From Candidatus Kaiserbacteria bacterium (lineage in GTDB: Bacteria; Patescibacteriota; Minisyncoccia; Phycocordibacterales; UBA2100), in the NCBI GenBank assembly GCA_016204805.1, contig JACQKA010000051.1:1-33800 (forward strand): DNA of 33,800 nucleotides, written 5' to 3'. Each line of letters opens with the position of its first letter. Position 1 is the stretch's first letter. This document shows positions 17,383 to 25,331 of this stretch, one piece after another. The position numbers and the translations under genes were made by a program. The notes under the pieces were generated by a model. The model was not told where the DNA came from, made no database searches, and was given only the letters and a program-made list of their open reading frames with translations.

Positions 17383-17398
17383 CGCTAGAACGTAGCAA

Positions 17399-17424
17399 AA
17401 AAGAGGTGTCGGTGCACCTCTTTT
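17399..17424. terminator. Hairpin terminator
   Basis: aaaagaggtgtcggtgcacctctttt. Confidence 0.8.
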
Positions 17425-17914
17425 AGAGTGGCGTACATCCGCGCCGGCGAGACATCGCGTCAAAGGCAGAAATAATGCTATCCAACTCTGCGAACGATGT
17501 GACGTGGAAATCTGCTTCTGCCCACCGCACGACCGTCGGCCGCAAAGTCTGCACTGTCACCATGCCGAGATGTTTGCCTGCACCTAGTTCAGCATTGGGG
17601 TTATCACCCACAACCATAATGCGATGCGGTTGTAACATACGCCGCGACATGATGCTCTTGAAAATGGATTCCTTATCACCGATCGTATCGATATGAACTT
17701 CTGCAAAATGATGTGCGATACCTACGCGAGCGATCTTCTGTTGCTGCACTTCCGTATCACCTGCTGTAACGAGAATCTTCTCCTGCGTTAGCGATGCTAC
17801 GTGGTGCATGTCGCCGTACGTATAATCGAAACCCGGCACATCGCCTGTGCTATAGACTGGCGTATTGAAAGAGCATCGATCAAGATCGAAAATGATGCAC
17901 TTGATGTCGTGCAT
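17423..17914 (-). CDS. HAD-superfamily hydrolase
   Basis: CIIFDLDRCSFNTP motif I; RIMVVGDNPNAELGAGKHLGM motif IV. Confidence 0.8.
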   Translation of the reverse strand: MHDIKCIIFDLDRCSFNTPVYSTGDVPGFDYTYGDMHHVASLTQEKILVTAGDTEVQQQKIARVGIAHHFAEVHIDTIGDKESIFKSIMSRRMLQPHRIMVVGDNPNAELGAGKHLGMVTVQTLRPTVVRWAEADFHVTSFAELDSIISAFDAMSRRRGCTPL

Positions 17915-17977
17915 GGACGTTTCCTCTCTGTCTGCAAAAAGAATAGCAGATGGGTGCGGTGGCGCAAAAATTAAGAC

Positions 17978-18304
17978 CTATGTTTTCGGCTTGTCTAATT
18001 TATTGAGACGCAATCCTTTGAACAGGACGAAATATACTACTGCAGTGACAATGAGCAGGTTGATGAGGTTGTTCGCGAAACTACCGACTTTTATGACACC
18101 GATGGTCATTTCAGAAAGTTTGAGCGAAGAGCCGGCGAAGGTGCCGATGAGCGGATTGATCACGTCATCGACGAGCGACGTGACCGTTTTCGTCACCGCG
18201 CCGCCGATGATGAAACCGACAGCAAGCCCCACCACTCCACGCTCGCGAATAAAATCCAAAAATCCACTGAAAGCAGTCCTCTGTACTTGTATGAGAGTAT
18301 CCAT
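17978..18304 (-). CDS. mscL: Large-conductance mechanosensitive channel
   Basis: FIRERGVVGLAVGFIIGGAVTKTVTSLVDDVINPLIG. Confidence 0.92.
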   Translation of the reverse strand: MDTLIQVQRTAFSGFLDFIRERGVVGLAVGFIIGGAVTKTVTSLVDDVINPLIGTFAGSSLKLSEMTIGVIKVGSFANNLINLLIVTAVVYFVLFKGLRLNKLDKPKT

Positions 18305-18338
18305 ACAAAGAGCATATCAAAAATGTGCAAACAAAAAA

Positions 18339-18362
18339 GGGCGGGTCTCGAAAGACCCGCCC
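18339..18362. terminator. Hairpin terminator
   Basis: gggcgggtctcgaaagacccgccc with flanking A-tract. Confidence 0.85.
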
Positions 18363-18383
18363 CTGTCGTTTGGTGCAACGCTA

Positions 18384-19388
18384 TTAGTGCTTCGCTGCAC
18401 CATTCGGCGATTGATTGACCTTGTCACCCACAATGACCGCTTCACGGAGCTGGGCACCGATGTCATTCAGTGCACCCGGCGAATGCGGCACGATGAGTGT
18501 GTTCGACTTCGCCTGCGCACCGATCTCTCGGAGCGTGTCGAAGTACTGGGTCATCATGACGAACTGCGAGAGATCAGCTTCGCTCGCCTCCGGCATGGCC
18601 TTCTTTAGCTCTTCGAAAGCCTGACGACGACCCTTGGCAATCTCGACCATCTGCTTGCCAGTGCCTTCGCCCTGTAGCCGCTTGCTCTCCGCTTCGCCTT
18701 CCGCGTGCTTGACTTTGAGGATCTTGTCGGCCTCGCCACGCTCCGCAGCCGCCTTCTTCTCACGCTCGGCGGCGTTGATGTCGTTCATCGCAGACTGGAC
18801 CTTGCCATCGGGCACGACCTTCTTCACCATCGCACGAACGATGGTATAGCCGAAGTCTTCGAGAGTCGCCGAGAGGCTATTCTGCACCTCCAAGCCTATC
18901 TCTTCTTGCTGTTCAAATACCTTGTCGAGCTCGAGCTTGGGCACTTTCGCCAGGATGACCGCGAGCACATAGGTCGTAAACTGCTCGTTGAGGTTGGTCA
19001 GCCGGTAGTGAGCGTCGTACACCTTGTCGGGATTGATGCGGTACTGCACCGACGTGTGCACGACGACCGACACCTTGTCTTTGGTGATGGTCGTCACCGG
19101 AACGTCCAATTCCTGCTGACGCATGCTCGGCCGCGCAACGATCTGATCGATGAGCGGAACCCGCCACCGCAAGCCCGGCCGTTTGATGGTCCGGAATTTT
19201 CCAAAGCGTTCGACAATGGCGACAGTCTGCTGTTTTACCTTGAACCAGCCGTAACAAACTGTCAGGAACACGAATAGTCCGAGAACTACCCAACCGATTG
19301 TTTCGAACGACAGTAGGGATGAAAGCCAATCCGAGGATTGGTCACCCACTGCTGGGTATCCGTACTGATCGACAACACGAGGATTCAT
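18384..19388 (-). CDS. SPFH/Band 7 (stomatin/HflK-like) membrane protein
   Basis: QQTVAIVERFGKFRTIKRPGLRWRVPLIDQIVARPSMRQQELDVPVTTITKDKVSVVVHTSVQYRI. Confidence 0.93.
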   Translation of the reverse strand: MNPRVVDQYGYPAVGDQSSDWLSSLLSFETIGWVVLGLFVFLTVCYGWFKVKQQTVAIVERFGKFRTIKRPGLRWRVPLIDQIVARPSMRQQELDVPVTTITKDKVSVVVHTSVQYRINPDKVYDAHYRLTNLNEQFTTYVLAVILAKVPKLELDKVFEQQEEIGLEVQNSLSATLEDFGYTIVRAMVKKVVPDGKVQSAMNDINAAEREKKAAAERGEADKILKVKHAEGEAESKRLQGEGTGKQMVEIAKGRRQAFEELKKAMPEASEADLSQFVMMTQYFDTLREIGAQAKSNTLIVPHSPGALNDIGAQLREAVIVGDKVNQSPNGAAKH

Positions 19389-19483
19389 TTCAACTCTCCT
19401 TGTTTAGTTTTCAACGACTGTGTTGGAGGCCCGTGGGCGAACCAACATGCCGGCGGGTATTTTAGGACATTTTCCTATTGCTG

Positions 19484-19891
19484 TCAATTGCCGCGATCCA
19501 TCGCGGCGTTCGCGAGGGCATCGGCTTCGGCGTTGTTTTCACGCGGGATATATATGAAGCGAATGTTCGGAAAGCTTTCCATAAGCTTCCAGACCTTTTC
19601 GGCCTGCGGACGCAAGGTGGGTTCTTTTATTTTCCAATTACGCGATATCTGCTCCACCACCAATTTGCTGTCCATGCGTACTTCGGTTGGGAGCGTTTCG
19701 AGGCAGAGCTCTTTTGCCTTCGCGAGCGCATGAATGACGCCTTCATATTCCGCCCAGTTGTTGGTTTGCTTGCCTAAAAATTCAGAAAGTTCTGCTTTCT
19801 TCTCCCCATTGTGATAGATGACCGCGCCAATGCCGGCTGGCCCGGGATTGTTACGGGAACCACCGTCAGTGTAAATGATTACGTCTGCCAT
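19484..19891 (-). CDS. Ribonuclease HI family protein
   Basis: IIYTDGGSRNNPGPAGIGAVIY, NNWAEYEGVIHAL, RMDSKLVVEQI, PRENNAEADALANAA. Confidence 0.94.
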   Translation of the reverse strand: MADVIIYTDGGSRNNPGPAGIGAVIYHNGEKKAELSEFLGKQTNNWAEYEGVIHALAKAKELCLETLPTEVRMDSKLVVEQISRNWKIKEPTLRPQAEKVWKLMESFPNIRFIYIPRENNAEADALANAAMDRGN

Positions 19892-19919
19892 ATATTTGAA
19901 AGCGCCCCCTATTGTAAAT

Positions 19920-20044
19920 CGGAATGCAGTAAAAATCGATGGGATGCGAGGCGCGAGCGAGGAGCGAACCGAGCCATATTGAATATATGGTGAGGAAGCG
20001 AAGGAGTCCGCAACGAAGCAGCTCGCGATTTTTACTGCATTCCG
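19920..20044 (-). repeat. Long hairpin element with 19-bp perfect arms, overlapping the 3' end of the 20032-20667 CDS (family A)
   Basis: Arms cggaatgcagtaaaaatcg (19920-19938) and cgatttttactgcattccg (20026-20044). Confidence 0.92.
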
Positions 20045-20667
20045 GCCGGCATCGAGGAGAGGGTGCGATACGCATGCGCCATTGCGATAACCGTCACCGG
20101 TATCGAGACGAGAAGGCCAACTCCGAGCAAGATGAGCCCTACTACGTTCGCAGCTATGGCCGCGAGCATCAAGAGGAGCACCGCCCAGAAATGTTCTTTG
20201 TTGATAGCAAAACTTGCCTTCACCGCAGCGAACGGTGAGAGCCCGCGATCGATGACGAGGAATGGTGCGAACATCAAAAGGACGCTCGCGATGATGCCGG
20301 GGATGACGAGGAGCGCGAAGCCTATCAATTCAATAATGGTGAGCAATATCGAAGTGCCAAGATATCGCCAATATGCGTGCGGTGCCCAGAGGTCAGAGAT
20401 TTTTGCCGATTCGACTTGCGCATCTGCTTTGAGACTCCATGCGATAACCCCCATACTCACGAAGATCTGCACAACAAAGAAGTCCAATACGTTAAAGATG
20501 AATGAGGTGAACGCAACGCCACCGTCGCCCGCGCTTTGAGCGATGCCGCCCGAAACCGCAGAAACTCCGAATACGACGATTACCGAACCGATCAAAAACC
20601 AGGGACGCTTCAAAAACGTCGCCCACCCGTGACTAAATGACGCGTGCACTAATTCTGTTGCTTTCAT
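20032..20667 (-). CDS. Multipass membrane protein
   Basis: MKATELVHASFSHGWATFLKRPWFLIGSVIVVFGV; several TM segments. Confidence 0.75.
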   Translation of the reverse strand: MKATELVHASFSHGWATFLKRPWFLIGSVIVVFGVSAVSGGIAQSAGDGGVAFTSFIFNVLDFFVVQIFVSMGVIAWSLKADAQVESAKISDLWAPHAYWRYLGTSILLTIIELIGFALLVIPGIIASVLLMFAPFLVIDRGLSPFAAVKASFAINKEHFWAVLLLMLAAIAANVVGLILLGVGLLVSIPVTVIAMAHAYRTLSSMPAGMQ

Positions 20668-20729
20668 ATATCTATCGTAGCGTATCGCAATGACTTTTCC
20701 ACTGTGCCCTGCGGATAACTCTCCGCTTC

Positions 20730-20877
20730 GGGGCACATGTATTTTGGAGAGCGCTCGCCTAATCCGGCGGGCGGCTCGCTCATCCTCGTCGCGCACCTGT
20801 CAAGGTACTTCGCTTCGCTTCGACCTATGACAGGTCCAAGCTGCGCTCCTGCGGGCTCTCCAAAACACATGTGCCCC
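20730..20877. repeat. Long nested hairpin (outer 23-bp arms with one mismatch, inner 8-bp arms)
   Basis: ggggcacatgtattttggagagc ... gctctccaaaacacatgtgcccc; inner acctgtca ... tgacaggt. Confidence 0.9.
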
Positions 20878-20887
20878 TTCGCTCCGT

Positions 20888-22543
20888 TCATACGGCACTA
20901 CGCACGATATCAACGAGACGGAGGGCGATACTGTTCCGGAACATGTCGCGTTCAATAGTGGCGAGGGCGTCGATGCGGTTCCCGACGCGCGGAACCTCTG
21001 AAAATCCATCTGGAGTGCGGAAGAAATCAAAGCCGCGGAGCGTTTTCGATCCCGTGCGGAAGAACAGCTCCGTATGCGTCTGTTCTTTGCCGAATATACG
21101 CACGCTCTCTATAGTAAGCGACGACAAGCGGAACACCGGCTTGGGGTTGCCAACCCCGAACGGTCGCATCGTCGCGAGGGCTTCGACCAACCGATCAGAG
21201 ACGTGTGTGGGATCGATCTCGGCGTCGTGTGGCGGCGTCTGTACGATTTCCTTGCGCAAATCTTCGGCGGCTTTTTCAAAAATTTCCGGCAGATGATGCA
21301 CCTGCTCGAATGACACAGAAAAACCGCCGGCCATCGCGTGCCCACCGGCCTCTTCGAGTGTGGCGTCCACCTGTGCCGCGCGGAATAATTCGACAAGATT
21401 GATGCTACCGTCGGAACGACACGAACCTTTGAGAACGCCATTGCCGTCTCTCCCCCACAGACACACGACGCCGCCACGATCTTCCATGAGTGAATTCGCG
21501 GCAAGTCCTAAGAGCGCCGGTTTCCATTCTGGATTGCCGAGGACGGTGACCGATGACGATGGAAACCGTTCGGCCGCGAGATGCTTTGCTTCTTTGACGA
21601 GACTCGCGACCGTGCCTTTGCGCTGAGAGTTCAAGCGCTCCAATTCACCCGCAAGCGCTTCGGCCTCTCCGGAATCGCGGGTCGAGAGCAGACGGAACGC
21701 CAATTCCGGTTTATCCATCCTCGATGCAGCATTGATGCGCGGCGCAATAGAAAAACCGATGTCGTCTTCGGTGATGGCTGATTGGTTGAGCCGTAATTTT
21801 CGGCACAGCGCGAGAAGCCCCGGCCGCGGCGATTTGCGTAATACCGTAAATCCGAAACGGGCGAGCGCACGGTTTTCCCCAACAAGCGGCACCATGTCGG
21901 CAACTGTTGCGATCACGACCATATCCAAAAGCCACTTTTCCCACCCAGGAACATTCGTAAATGTTGCGATGTCACGCTCCCGCCCGCGAATAAGAAGCGC
22001 CTGCGCTAGTTTGAACGCGACCGCGGCGCCACAGAGATGCGGAAATGGGTATCCTGCGCGCTTGGGATTTATGACGATAGAGTCCGGCAATGTCTCCGCC
22101 AGTTCGTGGTGGTCGGTCACGATGACATCGAGTCCAAGCGAACGCGCATGAGCAACGCCATCGAACGCTACGGTGCCTACATCGACAGTGATGATGAGCG
22201 ACACACCACGGCTCGCGAGCGTATCGATCGCTTGCGTATGGAACCCATAGCCTTCGTTGTGGCGGTGCGGGATATACACTTCGAAATTACTGTATCCGAT
22301 CTTTTGAAAGGTGTCGTGCAAGACCACCGCCGCGGGAATCCCATCGCAGTCAAAGTCCGCGTAGATCGCTATACGCTCGCCTTTTTCGAGCGCGGCAAGT
22401 ATTCGATCCACGGCATGACCCATATCGGCAAGCAAAAACGGATCGTGCGTATCACGCCCATAATCCGGTTCCAAGAAATGACCGCGTTCGTCCTTGCCGA
22501 TACCCCGAGCCGTGAGAAGCGTGTCGATGAGCTTGGCTATCAT
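20888..22543 (-). CDS. recJ: Single-stranded-DNA-specific exonuclease RecJ
   Basis: IAIYADFDCDGIPAAVVLHDTF, VDVGTVAF, VIVTDHHELAETLPDSIVINPKR, GGHAMAGGFSV. Confidence 0.95.
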   Translation of the reverse strand: MIAKLIDTLLTARGIGKDERGHFLEPDYGRDTHDPFLLADMGHAVDRILAALEKGERIAIYADFDCDGIPAAVVLHDTFQKIGYSNFEVYIPHRHNEGYGFHTQAIDTLASRGVSLIITVDVGTVAFDGVAHARSLGLDVIVTDHHELAETLPDSIVINPKRAGYPFPHLCGAAVAFKLAQALLIRGRERDIATFTNVPGWEKWLLDMVVIATVADMVPLVGENRALARFGFTVLRKSPRPGLLALCRKLRLNQSAITEDDIGFSIAPRINAASRMDKPELAFRLLSTRDSGEAEALAGELERLNSQRKGTVASLVKEAKHLAAERFPSSSVTVLGNPEWKPALLGLAANSLMEDRGGVVCLWGRDGNGVLKGSCRSDGSINLVELFRAAQVDATLEEAGGHAMAGGFSVSFEQVHHLPEIFEKAAEDLRKEIVQTPPHDAEIDPTHVSDRLVEALATMRPFGVGNPKPVFRLSSLTIESVRIFGKEQTHTELFFRTGSKTLRGFDFFRTPDGFSEVPRVGNRIDALATIERDMFRNSIALRLVDIVRSAV

Positions 22544-22562
22544 CGCACCATTCTATCAGAGT

Positions 22563-22684
22563 AGGACGTGCACACACGGCGCATTTCTTCGTTGCGCTTC
22601 ACGAAATATCGCTCACCATACGTGCAGTATGCCTCGCAATATTTCGCTTGCGCGCCTTGAACTGCATCCGTGTGAGCACGTCCT
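22563..22684 (+). repeat. Long hairpin element between recJ start and upstream gene (family A)
   Basis: Arms aggacgtgcacacacgg / ccgtgtgagcacgtcct (one mismatch); inner cgaaatatcgctcaccatacgtgcagtatgcctcgcaatatttcg. Confidence 0.88.
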
Positions 22685-22701
22685 GTACCAAAGAGTTCAT
22701 T

Positions 22702-23229
22702 TTACAGTCGTAGCACTCCATCATCTTCCGATTCGCCGACGAACCGCACTTCTGCGATCGCGCGCGAGCGGGTGAAGAAACTCGCAATGCAGGGGCCTAT
22801 CAGAAACGGCGCGGCGACAGGTATCCATGGAATCAATGTATATAACATGGCTATATAACTCCCCTGCGCGGTTTCGAACATAGGCACCACGATAGTCTGG
22901 AGTTCTTCGACCGCGAGCGCAGGGTTAGAGTAGAAAGAAACTCCCCACCACAGGATGTACATCATGCCCGGCACCGCAAGAAACACGATGCATATCCCGA
23001 CACAACCCGTCACCGTCAATGCCGTTTTTGCCCAACGCGCATACAGGAACGCCGCGATGCCTGCAATGATGGTTAAAGGAAGGATGCTGAACACGATATT
23101 CGCCGTCGTGGGTTCCAAAAGATAATTCATGCCGGACTGCACCGCGAAACTCTCCGCAGATTGGATGCCGAATGGGAGCAGGAATGTCTGTATGACATTG
23201 ACGATAATGGCGGTCGCAAATAACTTCAT
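22702..23229 (-). CDS. Multipass membrane protein
   Basis: Four hydrophobic segments. Confidence 0.7.
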   Translation of the reverse strand: MKLFATAIIVNVIQTFLLPFGIQSAESFAVQSGMNYLLEPTTANIVFSILPLTIIAGIAAFLYARWAKTALTVTGCVGICIVFLAVPGMMYILWWGVSFYSNPALAVEELQTIVVPMFETAQGSYIAMLYTLIPWIPVAAPFLIGPCIASFFTRSRAIAEVRFVGESEDDGVLRL

Positions 23230-23263
23230 GTATTCAGTATACCTCCTATGCTATCCTACCCGT

Positions 23264-23671
23264 ATGCAAGACTGCTTATTCTGCAAGATCGTCGCGGGCA
23301 CGATACCTTCACACAAGATCTACGAGGGTGAGCATACGTACGCCTTTTTGGACATCCGACCCGTGCATATTGGTCACACACTCGTGGTACCCAAAAATCA
23401 CACTGAAGACATTTTCTCCATCGAAGCCGCTGATTGGCGCGCGGTCAATGAAGTCGTTCGGAAATTGGCACCCATCATTAAAGAGGCGACGGGGGCGGAC
23501 GGTGTCAACATTATCATGAACAACAAGAAATCCGCAGGACAGCTCGTCGACCATGCGCACGTCCACATCGTGCCCCGTTTTGCGGACGACGGTATGAAAG
23601 GACTGCCACAGCGCGACGAGACGCCACAGGCACTATCCAAAATGCGCGGAAAGATCGTAACATTGATCTAG
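23264..23671 (+). CDS. HIT-family protein
   Basis: MQDCLFCKIVAGTIPSHKIYE ... GQLVDHAHVHIVPRF (HxHxH). Confidence 0.94.
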   Translation: MQDCLFCKIVAGTIPSHKIYEGEHTYAFLDIRPVHIGHTLVVPKNHTEDIFSIEAADWRAVNEVVRKLAPIIKEATGADGVNIIMNNKKSAGQLVDHAHVHIVPRFADDGMKGLPQRDETPQALSKMRGKIVTLI

Positions 23672-23694
23672 AGCATGTTTCGAAACATGCTCTA
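23669..23694. terminator. Perfect palindrome shared by two convergent gene ends
   Basis: tagagcatgtttcgaaacatgctcta; overlaps both stop codons. Confidence 0.6.
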
Positions 23695-25272
23695 GGAACA
23701 GCTCTGCTGAGAGAAGCTCGCAGATCCCGAAAGAAATCCGTCATTACAATAGCGAATCTGCTGATATGCTTCGCAGGTCTCTCCTGTAGGTGGCGCAGTA
23801 ACCGAATAGAATGCAGCTGACGCGCCGTGGTCAACGGTCTTGCCATCAAGAGTACAGGAAGCCGCGGTTGATGCTGAACAGCTTGCATATTGGTACGAGG
23901 CGCTACCCGCCAATGTGCCGTCAGTACAAAGCCGAGTTTGCGAGAATTGTGAGCAGGAGTTGCCGAACGGCACTGTTTTCTGTGAATAGTACGCACCGGA
24001 CGTATTGTGCGCCGTGTATTTTCCATCCAATAGACACCACCGCGTGCCAGTCGGGGCGCATACTGAATATTGATTCGCCGCAGTGCCGCTCAACACCCCA
24101 TCGGTGCAGGTGCGTTCTTGCCCCAAGCTCGAACATGACGACCCGGCCGCCACCGAGCGCGCTGTATAGAAGGTGTATTTTGCCGCGTGCGCAATCGTGA
24201 CGTTGTCGAGTGTGCATGTTTTTGCCGGAGTAACCTGACAGCTCGGATATTTGTACGTGACAGATCCGGATAGATAGCCATCAGTGCACACGCGGGTCTG
24301 TTTGTAATTGTTACACGACTGATCGTACGCCACACGTTCAACTTGATAGAAATCGCGCTGTGCGCTATGTGCAATCGTTGTCGATGCGGTGCTCGACGCG
24401 ACGACGATACATGACGCCGCTCCCTGCGCCGTACAATTCGTATATTGATATTCAAAGTTGCCGGAAAGTGTGCCGTCATTGCATGTCCGCACTTGCGAAA
24501 ATGCCGCGCAATTCTGTCCAAACAACACGGTTGATTGTTTGTAGAGTGTCGGGGTGTTGCCGTGCCCAATCGATGTTCCATCCGGAAGGAGGCACGATCG
24601 GCCGGTTGTCGGCGATGTACAGCTAAGAAAGCCGTACGTTGCATCGCCGCCCAAGACCCCGTCGACACAGGTTCTCACACCGCCTTGGCATGCAGCGCCG
24701 TATGCAACGGTCCCGGTAAGAAAGAATGTGCGCGTTTCGCCGCTTTGCATGGCAGTGCTACCGAAGTTGCATGATTTAAGTGTGGCCGTTGGAGGCGGGG
24801 GTGTCGTTATTGGCGGCGGCGTAGTCATGCTGCACACGCGCGCGATCGCTGCACGCGTGCCGGGACCGACGGTGCCGTATCCAGTCGTTGCGGCAGTGCC
24901 GGAAGATACGACTGCATTTTTTGCCTGCCAACGCTGGACTGCACGCTCGGTCGCAGGGCCAAAATAGCCGGTTATGAGACCTTCGGGATATACCGCCGTA
25001 TCCGCCGCGAGAAATCTCTGTAGCTCGGTCACATCTGCACCAGATACTCCGACAGAAAGCGCGCGATACAGGTTCGGGCATGCGGCGCTACCGGGAGCGC
25101 CCGTGCTCGTGCCGGCTTTTTTCGCCGCGATCTGCTGTTCGAGTACAGCTATCTGCTGCGTCAATGTCTGAATGAGTGCTTTAAGTTCATCAATGGTCTG
25201 CGCATGCGCAATACCGAAACTGAAAACCACAAGAGCGGCCCCGCATGCAGTTGCGATGATACGCTTCTTCAT
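23692..25272 (-). CDS. Secreted protein: coiled coil, peptidoglycan-binding domain and six tandem 4-Cys repeats
   Basis: Signal peptide; VTELQRFLAADTAVYPEGLITGYFGPATERAVQRWQ; repeats C-x(n)-FY-V-C-Q-R-C-DG-LSG-Y-SC. Confidence 0.85.
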   Translation of the reverse strand: MKKRIIATACGAALVVFSFGIAHAQTIDELKALIQTLTQQIAVLEQQIAAKKAGTSTGAPGSAACPNLYRALSVGVSGADVTELQRFLAADTAVYPEGLITGYFGPATERAVQRWQAKNAVVSSGTAATTGYGTVGPGTRAAIARVCSMTTPPPITTPPPPTATLKSCNFGSTAMQSGETRTFFLTGTVAYGAACQGGVRTCVDGVLGGDATYGFLSCTSPTTGRSCLLPDGTSIGHGNTPTLYKQSTVLFGQNCAAFSQVRTCNDGTLSGNFEYQYTNCTAQGAASCIVVASSTASTTIAHSAQRDFYQVERVAYDQSCNNYKQTRVCTDGYLSGSVTYKYPSCQVTPAKTCTLDNVTIAHAAKYTFYTARSVAAGSSCSSLGQERTCTDGVLSGTAANQYSVCAPTGTRWCLLDGKYTAHNTSGAYYSQKTVPFGNSCSQFSQTRLCTDGTLAGSASYQYASCSASTAASCTLDGKTVDHGASAAFYSVTAPPTGETCEAYQQIRYCNDGFLSGSASFSQQSCS

Positions 25273-25331
25273 GCTCTTCAGTATACCCTGTGAAATTCAA
25301 TGCAAGGCCACCTGTGGATTTCAAGCAATTT

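Noticed and set aside
22599-22787. 62-aa minus-strand ORF through the hairpin upstream of recJ
   Set aside because: Mostly hairpin sequence and overlap with the 22702 CDS; no independent coding evidence.
23698-24771. CRISPR-like periodicity
   Set aside because: The ~180-bp periodicity is protein-level repetition in a CDS with degenerate DNA; no short identical repeats with unique spacers were seen anywhere in the window.
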